Shown: piece by piece, positions 1 through 7,976 of the stretch | Layout of the letters: the number at the start of each line of letters is the position of its first letter | Numbering within the stretch: position 1 is the stretch's first letter | Assembly (NCBI GenBank): GCA_002394965.1 | Contig: DGVL01000100.1 | Location: 1 to 17,044, forward strand | Direction: 5' to 3' | Source of the DNA: Lachnospira sp. UBA4285 | Lineage (GTDB): Bacteria; Bacillota; Clostridia; Lachnospirales; Lachnospiraceae | Length of the DNA stretch: 17,044 nt | Notes under the pieces: generated by a model | Databases searched by the model: none | What the model was told of the DNA's origin: nothing | Seen by the model: only the letters and a program-made list of their open reading frames with translations | Program-made: the position numbers and the translations under genes

Positions 1-592
1 CCTTCGCCCTGTCCGGGAAGAGGACGCCGGGCAGATCGCGGCCATCTACCGCCCGTATGTCGAGAAAACGGCAATAACGTTCGAGTACGATGCGCCGGAG
101 CCATCTGAATTTATCCGCCGCATCCGCTCGGTGACACAAAAATATCCCTGGATCTGCGCCGTCGATACGGCTGACCAGATCCTGGGATACATGTACAGTG
201 GCGCATTTCACGCGCGCCCTGCCTATGACTGGAGTGTGGAGACCAGTATTTATCTGTCTGAAGGCGCAAGAGGCCGCCATATCGGGACGCTCCTGGATAC
301 GGCGTACTGCCGGCTTCTTTCGAAAGCCGGTTTTACCAACGTCAACGCCTGCATCACAGTCAGTCCGCGGGCGAAGGACGAATACGTCACGGATGCCTCC
401 CCGAAATTTCACGCGCATCAGGGATACACGCTGTGCGGACATTTTCACAACTGCGGGTACAAGTTCGGGCAGTGGTACGACATGATCTGGATGGAGAAGA
501 TCATCGCGCGACACGAGTCCCGTCCCGTCCATCCGCGCGTGCTGCCGGATACGGATATCCGGCAGATCCTGATACAGGAACATGCGTGGTAA
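1..592 (+). CDS. GNAT-family N-acetyltransferase, phosphinothricin acetyltransferase-like (5' partial)
   Basis: The frame is open from base 2 to the TAA at 590-592. The GTG at 131 is internal, because the 43 codons before it read as the N-terminus of a PAT-like GNAT (LRPVREEDAGQIAAIYRPYV, then an ITFEYDAPEP-like segment). The true start is therefore left of the window; 196 residues are visible. The acetyl-CoA pyrophosphate-binding loop appears as ARGRHIG, followed by a helix and the AGFTNVNACIT strand. The C-terminal GYKFGQWYDMIWMEK segment is typical of the phosphinothricin/methionine-sulfoximine acetyltransferase subfamily. Such enzymes acetylate amino groups of small molecules with acetyl-CoA in the cytosol; the substrate here cannot be read. 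The gene converges on the glycan cluster with about 40 bases between stop codons, so it is not part of that operon. It shows no functional link to it. Confidence 0.85.
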   Translation, partial: LRPVREEDAGQIAAIYRPYVEKTAITFEYDAPEPSEFIRRIRSVTQKYPWICAVDTADQILGYMYSGAFHARPAYDWSVETSIYLSEGARGRHIGTLLDTAYCRLLSKAGFTNVNACITVSPRAKDEYVTDASPKFHAHQGYTLCGHFHNCGYKFGQWYDMIWMEKIIARHESRPVHPRVLPDTDIRQILIQEHAW

Positions 593-633
593 CCATCCCT
601 CCCGGCCGCAGGTCTCCTGTTGTCTCTTTTGCA

Positions 634-1830
634 TCATGCCTGCGCACTTCGGAGAGCGATCACCGTCACACAGGCAAAGCGGATGGCATTGACGCACAGA
701 ATCGAGACGCCAAGCCCCATGGTGCCGAAGAACATCACAGCCGGGATGCCGACTGCAAAGAACAGCACCGCGTAGACGCTGTTGATCTTCAGCTGCAGAT
801 TCTCCTTCGTGTAGCGCAGAAGGACAACCAGGAACGTCTCGGAGATGAAATAGACAATCTGTCCGGCGTTGGCCACAAGGAAATACTGACTGGCCTGGTC
901 GTAGAGATCTGCGTACATAACCTTTACAAATACCATCGACACCAGCGTGCTGGCCGCCGTGACCACAATGCCGATGACAATCAGTGCAGCGGCAAGCTTT
1001 CCGATGGTTTTCCGGGTGATCTTTCCTCTGTATTTGGCCAGATGCCCGGTGATCACCCCGTTGAGCGGCGCCGTGAGGATCGACACGATCTTGCCGACAA
1101 GCGTCGCTGTGTAGAACACCGTCACTTCCGTCCCGCCCTCAAAGATAAGCAGCAGGATCCGGTCCGAGAAGAGGACCAGATTCGTGAGCAGATAGGCTCC
1201 GGAGAGCGTGAACATGGAGCGGATATTTTCCGCGAACTGCGGACTCTTTTTAAAGAGCGGCCTGCGGTAGATACTGCCTCTTGCTGCCACCCAGAGAGTC
1301 CCCAGAAGCTCGCCCAGAACCAGCGTCAGCGCCCAGCTGTGAAGCAGCGGGTACAGCGCGAGACCTGCGATATATCCGGCCGTGATAATGAAGTAATACA
1401 CCATCAGGCCGCGGTAATTGACATTCAGCCGGTATTCGACGTCCGAGAAGTACCGCAGCGTCATCGCGATCATCAGGCAGAGGATGCCGATATAAGCTGT
1501 CACACTGACATCCCGGATCACAAGCATCGTAAAAAAGCTCACCGCCAGCGATCCGAGTGACACCCAGGCCAGAAAGATATTGTAGTCGCCGGCAACGTCG
1601 CTGCTCTTGGTCGACACGACCATGCGGGAATAGTTTGCGCCTGTCCCGAAGGAAGTCGCCACAATGGAGGCGGTGCTGATGATCGTCAGAACAACGCCCC
1701 AGTCTCCGGCCCCCATGAAGACGGTCATGCGCGGGTAGATCAGCAGCTGCATGACGCCGTTGAAGACCAGAAGCCCGATCAGGCTGTACATCAGATCCCC
1801 GGCAAAAACTTTCAGCTTATCCTTCTTCAT
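634..1830 (-). CDS. Wzx-like oligosaccharide flippase / polysaccharide export membrane protein
   Basis: Product of about 398 residues, highly hydrophobic, with roughly 12 predicted membrane helices separated by short basic loops. This is the layout of the MOP/MATE-fold polysaccharide transporters (Wzx, RfbX). Such proteins move undecaprenyl-diphosphate-linked glycan units from the inner to the outer face of the membrane. The N-terminal helix pair (around GDLMYSLIGLLVFNGVMQLL) and the following TxxSxxxxxxFGTGAN region fit the family. ATG at 1830 (MKKDKLKVFAG) is preferred over the in-frame GTG at 1854, which has no good ribosome site; MKKDK is also a typical amphipathic start. It overlaps the upstream GT2 gene by 14 bases, implying coupled translation. 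It is the last gene of the cluster. Sequence alone does not give the substrate; family assignment is by topology and general resemblance. Confidence 0.8.
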   Translation of the reverse strand: MKKDKLKVFAGDLMYSLIGLLVFNGVMQLLIYPRMTVFMGAGDWGVVLTIISTASIVATSFGTGANYSRMVVSTKSSDVAGDYNIFLAWVSLGSLAVSFFTMLVIRDVSVTAYIGILCLMIAMTLRYFSDVEYRLNVNYRGLMVYYFIITAGYIAGLALYPLLHSWALTLVLGELLGTLWVAARGSIYRRPLFKKSPQFAENIRSMFTLSGAYLLTNLVLFSDRILLLIFEGGTEVTVFYTATLVGKIVSILTAPLNGVITGHLAKYRGKITRKTIGKLAAALIVIGIVVTAASTLVSMVFVKVMYADLYDQASQYFLVANAGQIVYFISETFLVVLLRYTKENLQLKINSVYAVLFFAVGIPAVMFFGTMGLGVSILCVNAIRFACVTVIALRSAQA

Positions 1831-2863
1831 CAGGCTTCTTATCCCCGTCCTCACCGGTTATTTTTTGTTTCTCTTCCTGCCTGCAGTGGAGCACCGCCGT
1901 CTCGATGGTGTCCGGGACATCCTCATCATCATCGAAATTCAGCCGTTCCTCCTCTATGACAAGCGGGCGGTTCAGAAGTCTGCGGTTCATGCTGATCACG
2001 TATTCGCCGAGAAGTCCCGTGAAAGTCAGCTGCAGAGAACCGATGAAGGCGATCAGCAGAATAGCCGGGATTATACCGGCGGCAAAGCGATCCCAGAAGA
2101 TCAGCTTCAGAATCAGGTACACGATCCCGATCGTCAGACTCGCCATCGTGCAGATGCAGCCGAGGAACGTGGCCACGCGCAGTCCCGACGACGTATAGGT
2201 TGTGAAACTGAGCATCGCGGCGTCGTAGAGCGAGAAAAAGTTGTTGTGTGTCTTGCCCGCGCGCCGCTTGGGCTGCGTGTATTCGATCTCGCAGCGCTTG
2301 TATCCCAGTTCGCCCACGATGCCACGCAGGAAAGGCGTCGGGTCCTTCAGGTCCTGAAGGATTTTCACAAATGATCTGTCATAGAGCCCGAAGCCGGTGA
2401 ACTGCTCGATCTGCTCGGTGGACGACATCTTGCGGATCATGTGATAGTACAGGCCGCGCAGACGGTACATAACCGGGTTCTCGCCACTGTGTGTCTTCAC
2501 CGCGCAGACGATCTTGTACCCCTCTTCCCACTTCCTGACCATCTGCGGGATCAGCTCGAGCGGATCCTGGAAATCTGCGACCACCGGGATTGTGCAGTCG
2601 CCCGTGGTGTGGATGATGCCATAGAACGGGGAGTTGAACTGCCCGAAGTTGCGGATATTGAAGATCGCGCGAATCTTTTTGTTCTTCGCGCAGATCGCAC
2701 GGATATGTGCGCGGGTGTCATCCGTCGAGGCGTTGTCGATGAACAGGATCTCGTAGTCATAGTCCGGAAGATCTCTGTGAAACATCGCGACAAGTGCCTT
2801 GGCCATGGGGACTACATTGTCCTGCTCGTTATAGCAGGGCACCATAATGCTGATTTTTTTCAT
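1817..2863 (-). CDS. Membrane-anchored family 2 glycosyltransferase (DPM1/GtrB-like)
   Basis: 348 residues. The GT-A domain covers about residues 1-220: VPCYNEQDN at 8-16, IDNASTDDT at 42-50, and the nucleotide/metal motif as ADFQDP at 96-101 (family form DLQDP). Two membrane helices follow at about 229-253 and 260-287, then MNRRLLNRP at 292-300, a pattern common to GtrB, ArnC and CsbB-type enzymes. These transfer a sugar from a nucleotide donor to polyprenyl phosphate at the cytosolic membrane face. A charged, mostly acidic tail runs from about 303 to 348, longer than usual for the family, and its coding end overlaps the flippase gene. The start ATG shares ATGA with the rfbH stop and has an AGGG ribosome site 7 bases upstream. 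Neighbourhood with rfbH suggests, but does not prove, that it uses the CDP-deoxysugar. It could instead transfer directly onto a lipid-linked acceptor. Confidence 0.88.
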   Translation of the reverse strand: MKKISIMVPCYNEQDNVVPMAKALVAMFHRDLPDYDYEILFIDNASTDDTRAHIRAICAKNKKIRAIFNIRNFGQFNSPFYGIIHTTGDCTIPVVADFQDPLELIPQMVRKWEEGYKIVCAVKTHSGENPVMYRLRGLYYHMIRKMSSTEQIEQFTGFGLYDRSFVKILQDLKDPTPFLRGIVGELGYKRCEIEYTQPKRRAGKTHNNFFSLYDAAMLSFTTYTSSGLRVATFLGCICTMASLTIGIVYLILKLIFWDRFAAGIIPAILLIAFIGSLQLTFTGLLGEYVISMNRRLLNRPLVIEEERLNFDDDEDVPDTIETAVLHCRQEEKQKITGEDGDKKPDEEG

Positions 2864-4209
2864 TTCGTTTCCCTGACAGCTGCCAGAATTGTCTGCGCCA
2901 TATAATCGATCATCTCGTCCGTCATGCCCGGATATACGCCAACCCAGAAGGTATCCCGCATGATGCGGTCTGTGTTTTCAAGGCTTCCGACGATGCGGTA
3001 TCCGGTCCCGCTCTCGCGCATCTCGTTGAAGCACGGATGCTTCGTCAGGTTGCCGGCGAACAGATTCCTGGTCTGCACGCCGTGGCCCTCGATGTAATCG
3101 ACCACTCTGCGCCGGTCAAGCCCCGTTCCCTCTCTCAGCGTGATCAGGAAGCCGAACCATGACGGATCCGAGTGGGGCGCCGCCTCCGGCAGAATCAGAA
3201 CATCCCCGGCCGGCTCAAGGAGCTGGTGCAGGCGTGCCCAGTTGTGCTTTCTTCTCTCGACGAATGCCGGAAACTTGTCCAGCTGCGCGCAGCCGACCGC
3301 CGCCTGCATATCCGTCGCCTTCAGATTGTATCCGAAGTGGGAGTACACATACTTGTGATCATATCCGATCGGAAGTTCACCGTACTTTCCGGTGAAGCGG
3401 TGACCGCAGGAGTTGTCCACGCCCGGCGGACAGCTGCAGTCGCGGCCCCAGTCGCGCAGCGAGCGGATGATCTTGTTGAGCAGCGGATTGTCGGTATAGA
3501 CAGCGCCGCCCTCCCCCATCGTCATGTGGTGCGGCGGATAGAAGCTGCTGGTCCCGATGTCCCCGATGGTACCCGTGAATTTCTTCACGCCGTCGATCTC
3601 ATAGGTCGTGCCGAGCGCGTCACAGTTGTCCTCGATCAGCCAAAGGCCGTGCCTGTCGCAGAACGACTTGACAGCCGCAAGGTCAAACGGGTTGCCCAGA
3701 GTGTGCGCGATCATGACCGCTTTGGTCTTTGGCGAGAGCGCCTTCTCCAGCATCGTCACATCGATGTTGTACTGCGGAATCGTTACGTCCACGAACACCG
3801 GAACCGCGCCGAACTGAATCGCCGGCGTGACGGTCGTCGGGAATCCGCAGGCGACGGTGATGATCTCATCGCCGCGCTTTACGCGCCGCTCACCAAGAAG
3901 CGGACTCGTCAGCGTCATGAAAGCGACCAGGTTCGCGCTGGATCCGGAATTCACAACCGACGCGTAGCGCACGTGCAGGTACTCCGCGAAACGCCTTTCA
4001 AATTCCTCCGTGTAGTGGCCGGCCGTCAGCCAGAACTCCAGACCGGAGTTCACGAGATTGACCATCTCCGCGCTGTCGTATACGCGGCCGGCATAGTGAA
4101 TCCTGTCGCCCTTTTTGTAGGGCTTTGGCTGGTGATATTTTCTGCAGTATTCGTCCACACTGGCAAGAATCTCTTTTCTTGCCTCTTCTTCCGTCTTTCC
4201 GTCAAACAT
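2860..4209 (-). CDS. rfbH: CDP-4-keto-6-deoxy-D-glucose 3-dehydrase (E1, RfbH/DdhC type)
   Basis: 449 residues, full length for RfbH. This PMP-dependent iron-sulfur enzyme removes the C3 hydroxyl of CDP-4-keto-6-deoxyglucose on the way to CDP-3,6-dideoxyhexoses. The fold is the DegT/DnrJ/EryC1 aminotransferase type: NSGSSAN at 87-93, then IEDNCDALG at 192-200. The usual PLP-binding lysine is replaced by histidine in YPPHHMTMGEGGAV (His227 aligns with the lysine), the hallmark that separates E1 dehydrases from aminotransferases. Cys258, Cys260 and Cys268 form C-x-C-x7-C, the known [2Fe-2S] ligand pattern of Yersinia E1, with Cys196 a likely fourth ligand. The start ATG has GAGAGG 7 bases upstream. 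The gene sits 20 bases after rfbG and overlaps the GT2 gene by 4 bases. E1 normally needs a reductase partner (E3), which is not in the window. Confidence 0.96.
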   Translation of the reverse strand: MFDGKTEEEARKEILASVDEYCRKYHQPKPYKKGDRIHYAGRVYDSAEMVNLVNSGLEFWLTAGHYTEEFERRFAEYLHVRYASVVNSGSSANLVAFMTLTSPLLGERRVKRGDEIITVACGFPTTVTPAIQFGAVPVFVDVTIPQYNIDVTMLEKALSPKTKAVMIAHTLGNPFDLAAVKSFCDRHGLWLIEDNCDALGTTYEIDGVKKFTGTIGDIGTSSFYPPHHMTMGEGGAVYTDNPLLNKIIRSLRDWGRDCSCPPGVDNSCGHRFTGKYGELPIGYDHKYVYSHFGYNLKATDMQAAVGCAQLDKFPAFVERRKHNWARLHQLLEPAGDVLILPEAAPHSDPSWFGFLITLREGTGLDRRRVVDYIEGHGVQTRNLFAGNLTKHPCFNEMRESGTGYRIVGSLENTDRIMRDTFWVGVYPGMTDEMIDYMAQTILAAVRETK

Positions 4210-4229
4210 GAATATACCTCTCCCGCGTC

Positions 4230-5300
4230 TCAGCCAAAAAAACCGGCGATCTGCCTGTCCGTTATCTCCCTCAGAGCCCTGCGGTCCGCCTCCGTGTCAC
4301 CCGGATGCGCGCCCCAGACCTTGTACCACTCCACAGTCTTCTCCATGGCCGTCTCAAACTGCCAGACCGGTTTCCAGCCGAACACCGACTTCAGCCGGCT
4401 GCAGTCCAGTTTCAGGAAATTCGCCTCGTGCGGGCCCCCGTCCGACTTGTTGATCCATCTCAGATTTCCGCCCCACAGCCTGACAAATGTGTCCGCAAGC
4501 TCCCCGGTTGTCACACAGTCGCTCTCATCCGGCCCGACATTGTAAAAGCCGGCGTACTTCCTGTCCTCATACTGCCTTGCGGCTATCATCAGATACACCG
4601 CCAGCGGTTCCAGCACGTGCTGATAGGGCCTGGTGGAGTACGGGTTGCGCACGATGATGTCCCTGCCCGCCACGGCTGAACGCGCGCAGTCCGGAACAAT
4701 CCTGTCCGGCGCAAAGTCGCCGCCGCCGATCACGTTGCCGGCGCGGGCCGTTGACACGGCAATTCCCAGATCGTTAAAAAACGAATTGATATAGCTGTGC
4801 GTCACCAGCTCCGAACAGGACTTGCTGTTGGAGTACGGGTCATAGCCGTCCAGCGGCTCGTCCTCCCGGTATCCCCAGCACCACTCGTTGTTGTGGTAGA
4901 CCTTGTCGGTCGTCACGTTCAGGAACGACTTCACGCAGCGGTGCGTCCGGACACACTCGCAGACATTGACCGTGCCCATGACATTGGTCTCATAGGTGTA
5001 GACCGGTTCTCTGTACGAATCCCGCACAATCGGCTGCGCCGCCAGATGCAGGACGATCTCCGGCCGCTCCCGGTCAAAGACTTCGGAGAGCCTGGCAAGG
5101 TCCCGGATGTCACCGGTGTAACTGTGAATCTGTTCCCTGAGTCCCAGAAGCGTGAAAGCATCCGGGCTGGTCGGCGGATCCAGCGCATAACCGGAAACCT
5201 GTGCGCCGGCAAGCACCAGGATTCTGGTCAGCCACGAGCCCTTGAAGCCGGTGTGGCCGGTGATGAGAACCCTTTTTCCCTTATAAAACGAAAGATCCAT
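4230..5300 (-). CDS. rfbG: CDP-glucose 4,6-dehydratase
   Basis: 356 residues, the usual length for RfbG/DdhB. This NAD-dependent extended short-chain dehydrogenase converts CDP-glucose to CDP-4-keto-6-deoxyglucose in the cytosol. The Rossmann motif is GHTGFKG at 15-21. LHLAAQP at 84-90 and TTDKVY at 130-135 match the sugar-nucleotide dehydratase pattern, and the catalytic Tyr/Lys pair is Y156 and K160 in YSNSK. GFKGSWL and the VTTDKVYHNNEW region are characteristic of the CDP-glucose rather than the dTDP-glucose enzymes. The start ATG lies 6 bases after the rfbF stop, with AAAGGA just before it. It is sandwiched between rfbF and rfbH in pathway order, which confirms the assignment. Confidence 0.96.
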   Translation of the reverse strand: MDLSFYKGKRVLITGHTGFKGSWLTRILVLAGAQVSGYALDPPTSPDAFTLLGLREQIHSYTGDIRDLARLSEVFDRERPEIVLHLAAQPIVRDSYREPVYTYETNVMGTVNVCECVRTHRCVKSFLNVTTDKVYHNNEWCWGYREDEPLDGYDPYSNSKSCSELVTHSYINSFFNDLGIAVSTARAGNVIGGGDFAPDRIVPDCARSAVAGRDIIVRNPYSTRPYQHVLEPLAVYLMIAARQYEDRKYAGFYNVGPDESDCVTTGELADTFVRLWGGNLRWINKSDGGPHEANFLKLDCSRLKSVFGWKPVWQFETAMEKTVEWYKVWGAHPGDTEADRRALREITDRQIAGFFG

Positions 5301-5306
5301 CGTCCT

Positions 5307-6086
5307 TTAGTCCTCCCAGGACTTCCACGGCGCCTTTCCGGAATCCCAGAGTGCCTCCAGTCTGTCCTTCTCGCGCTTGGTGTCCATGCACTGCCAGTAC
5401 CCGTTGTAATTGTACGCCATCAGCTGTCCCAGCTTCGCGCACGTCTCAAGCGGCTCCTTCTCGAAGACCGTCGAGTCACCTTCAATAAAGTCAAAGATCT
5501 TCGGCTCCAGAACCATGTACCCGCCGTTGATGCGGCTGCCGTCGATCGCGTCTTTCTCCCGGAAGCTGTTGATCTGACCGTCATCGGCGATGTCCAGTAC
5601 TCCGAAGCGCTGGCCGACCGACACCGCCGTCAGCGTCGCGATCTTCCCGTGTTCCCGGTGGAAACGCTCCAGTTCATTGATGTCAAGCGCGCAGACGCCG
5701 TCGCCGTAGGTCAGCATGAACGTCTCACCGTCCACATACTTCTGAATCCGCTTGACACGGCCGCCGGTCATCGTGTTCAGTCCGGTGTCAATGAGTGTCA
5801 CGCGCCACGGCTCGCTGTAGTCATTGTGCACGGTCATCTGCCCGCCATGCGCAAAATCAAAGGTAATGTCCGAGTTGTGCAGTGCATAGTCCGCGAACCA
5901 CTCCTTGATCACATACTGCTTGTACCCGCAGCAGATGATGAAATCGTTATACCCATAGTGGGAATATTCCTTCATGATATGCCACAGAATCGGTTTTCCG
6001 CCGATCTCCACCATCGGCTTGGGTTTGAACTGAGACTCCTCGGAGATCCTGGTTCCGAATCCTCCGGCAAGAATTACTACCTTCAT
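5307..6086 (-). CDS. rfbF: Glucose-1-phosphate cytidylyltransferase
   Basis: 259 residues, matching RfbF/DdhA (about 257). It condenses glucose-1-phosphate with CTP to give CDP-glucose and pyrophosphate, the first committed step toward CDP-deoxysugars. The nucleotidyltransferase signature LAGGFGTR is at 6-13, KPKPMVEIGGKPIL is at 21-34, and a metal-binding YGDG is at 127-130. The sequence continues with the INGGYMV and GYWQCMDTKREKD segments typical of this enzyme. The start ATG has AGGGTG 8 bases upstream, and the gap from the preceding membrane-protein gene is only 21 bases. The gene order rfbF-rfbG-rfbH matches the order of reactions. Confidence 0.96.
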   Translation of the reverse strand: MKVVILAGGFGTRISEESQFKPKPMVEIGGKPILWHIMKEYSHYGYNDFIICCGYKQYVIKEWFADYALHNSDITFDFAHGGQMTVHNDYSEPWRVTLIDTGLNTMTGGRVKRIQKYVDGETFMLTYGDGVCALDINELERFHREHGKIATLTAVSVGQRFGVLDIADDGQINSFREKDAIDGSRINGGYMVLEPKIFDFIEGDSTVFEKEPLETCAKLGQLMAYNYNGYWQCMDTKREKDRLEALWDSGKAPWKSWED

Positions 6087-6107
6087 GTCGACAACACCCT
6101 CCTGTCA

Positions 6108-7976
6108 TCAATTCGAAAACGAGAAATACTCCAGATTTCCGTTTTCGCTCACAAAATGCGTTTTCCCGGCAAGAAGCTCTGCGAGCTCCCTGGACATCGT
6201 CTCCGACTCATCGTCCATGTATGCTCTCCGGTCGATGCAGATCCCGGACCATCCGTCGGCTTTCGCCTGCCGTACCATCTGTTCCAGCGGAAGCGCCGTG
6301 AGCTGCTGCACCGTCTGGTCCGCCACGCTCCCGTTCATCGATCCGTAGCTGAAGCGCAGCGTTCGGGTATGAATGTACTCCGTCAGCTCATGATAGTCCG
6401 ACATGTCCCGCACCGGCCCCTGCTCCGGGTATGCGTGGTACGGAAGCTGCAGGATCATGGCTCCGTCTTCCTCCGTGTCCTCGAGCTTCTGCCCGAACGC
6501 CTCGTCCGAGTACCACTCGTCCGCGCGCGCCTGTGCCTCTGCCTGCAGAATATCCCATCTCTGGCCGAACTGATCCCACAGTCCCAGTGCCGTCACGGCG
6601 ACCAGAACCGGCAGCATCACCTTTTCCCGCTTTGGGTGCCTGTCCAGCCATCCGTCCAGAAGCAGCGCAATGCCCGTCAGCGCAAACAGCATTAGGAAGA
6701 TCGATACGCGGTTGTACCCCCGAAGTCCCAGATTCGTGACGAATGCGACCATCGTCCCGAGTCCGTCGGAGATTCCCAGCAGAGTGACGCTTATCGTCAG
6801 CACCGAAAGGCACTCGATCATCTGCCAGCGGCGGGTGTCCGCGTGCTTCCGTCTGTCCAGAAGGGCAAAGATCAGGATGGCGAAACCGATTGCCGCGATC
6901 ACGCCCAGATATGAGGACATATTCTCATTCATCGGCTCGAGATTGGCAGCTTCCCGGTCGATGATCTGACTGAGCGTCCAGCTTCCCTTTGAATTAAACG
7001 GCAGGAACAGCTGAATGATCTTCAGGCCGTATTCCTCCGCCGAGCCCAGCGCGCCGCTTCTGTCCACTCCTCCTGAAGTCTTTCCGTACACCAGAACGTG
7101 GATCAGCGACGGCAGATACGCCAGGACCATGAACAGCACAATCATGACCGACGGAATCAGGCTGCGAAGCACCTTCCGGAAATCCCGGTCCGTCAGCGCG
7201 CGCGCGATGCCGACCGCCAGCAGCGCGAAGCCTGTCATGAACGGATAGTAGATGATCCCGTTGTTGCCGATCAGGAATGCGAAGATGATCGTCGCCCAAT
7301 TGCGCCAGTCCCCCGGCCACTTCCGGCCGATCTTCATGTAATCCGGGTCCGTGTACATAAACACACACAGAAGCATGGAAAACGGCAGGAACATATACGC
7401 CGACAGCACCATGTGCGACTCGCTTCTCCAGAACATGTACGGGCTGAAGGCGTACAGTATGCCGGCCATCCCCGCCAGACTTCTCCTCACGGAGAGCACC
7501 CGCAGCACGCCGAAGGTGTTCAGGGCGACCAGACAGATCAACGTGAAGTACGATAGGTTCATGACAAGCCCTGCGTTTTTCGTGAAGAACGAGTAGATCT
7601 TCAGAATCAGCAGGTCCGCATTGTGAAGCGTCGATGTCGGATAGTCATAGTACTCGGCGATCCCGGGCGCCCCGAGACGGTTGGCCGTCAGATTCCAAGC
7701 CTGTTCGGTAAAGCTTCTGATGTTGGTCAGCGAGCTGAACTCATCACCGCCCTGATAGACCAGCGGGACCGTGATGTCAACATGGAAGGTGTCAAAGAGC
7801 AGCATGATCGCCGCAATGCACAGCGCGAGCAGGATCACGCCGGCCCGCAGATCTTTCCGGAATTCCCCGCGGTCATACCGCCGCGCTTCCTTCCGGGTCT
7901 CCCCGCCGGCGGCAGCATTTCCCTTTTCATCCGGAATCACTTCTTCCACTTCTATTTTTTCCGAAGCACCTGTCAC
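6108..7976 (-). CDS. Polytopic membrane protein, probable GT-C-fold (YfhO-like) glycosyltransferase
   Basis: 622 residues: a charged cytosolic N-terminus (about 1-44), a first helix at about 46-63, an external loop, roughly ten more helices, and an extracytoplasmic C-terminal domain of about 150 residues. The first loop carries Asp78-Glu79 (QGGDEF), the position where GT-C enzymes keep catalytic acidic residues. The SPYMFWRSESH segment after the third hydrophobic stretch, and a soluble tail with GICIDRRAY and a closing SENGNLEYF, resemble YfhO/GT39-like proteins of glycan clusters. These use polyprenyl-phosphate sugars outside the membrane. The start is GTG, sharing GTGA with the stop of the preceding glycosyltransferase, with GAGGAA about 8 bases upstream. 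A role as polymerase (Wzy-like) is the main alternative; the acceptor is unknown. Confidence 0.65.
   Translation of the reverse strand: MTGASEKIEVEEVIPDEKGNAAAGGETRKEARRYDRGEFRKDLRAGVILLALCIAAIMLLFDTFHVDITVPLVYQGGDEFSSLTNIRSFTEQAWNLTANRLGAPGIAEYYDYPTSTLHNADLLILKIYSFFTKNAGLVMNLSYFTLICLVALNTFGVLRVLSVRRSLAGMAGILYAFSPYMFWRSESHMVLSAYMFLPFSMLLCVFMYTDPDYMKIGRKWPGDWRNWATIIFAFLIGNNGIIYYPFMTGFALLAVGIARALTDRDFRKVLRSLIPSVMIVLFMVLAYLPSLIHVLVYGKTSGGVDRSGALGSAEEYGLKIIQLFLPFNSKGSWTLSQIIDREAANLEPMNENMSSYLGVIAAIGFAILIFALLDRRKHADTRRWQMIECLSVLTISVTLLGISDGLGTMVAFVTNLGLRGYNRVSIFLMLFALTGIALLLDGWLDRHPKREKVMLPVLVAVTALGLWDQFGQRWDILQAEAQARADEWYSDEAFGQKLEDTEEDGAMILQLPYHAYPEQGPVRDMSDYHELTEYIHTRTLRFSYGSMNGSVADQTVQQLTALPLEQMVRQAKADGWSGICIDRRAYMDDESETMSRELAELLAGKTHFVSENGNLEYFSFSN

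Noticed and set aside
131..592. Acetyltransferase starting at GTG 131
   Set aside because: The frame is open to base 2 and the upstream codons encode the expected GNAT N-terminus, so 131 is internal and the gene is cut by the window edge.
593..655. Possible bidirectional terminator between the convergent genes
   Set aside because: A 6-bp inverted repeat (CGCAGG/CCTGCG) spans a loop of about 26 bases, and TCTCTTTT lies within the loop rather than after a stem. This is too weak to call a terminator.
433..1560. 375-codon open frame on the plus strand
   Set aside because: It runs out of frame through the end of the acetyltransferase gene and then antisense to the flippase. The composition is charged and repetitive, with no motifs.
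2860..4209. Reading this gene as a sugar aminotransferase (DegT family)
   Set aside because: The PLP-binding lysine is replaced by histidine and an iron-sulfur cysteine motif is present, which fits the 3-dehydrase and not an aminotransferase.
3172..4545. 457-codon open frame on the plus strand
   Set aside because: Antisense to rfbH and the end of rfbG, with low-complexity basic composition and no recognisable domain.
4797..6695. 632-codon open frame on the plus strand
   Set aside because: It lies antisense to rfbG, rfbF and part of the membrane-protein gene, all clearly real. Its translation is Arg/His/Val-rich with no family motifs, as expected from GC-rich third positions on the other strand.
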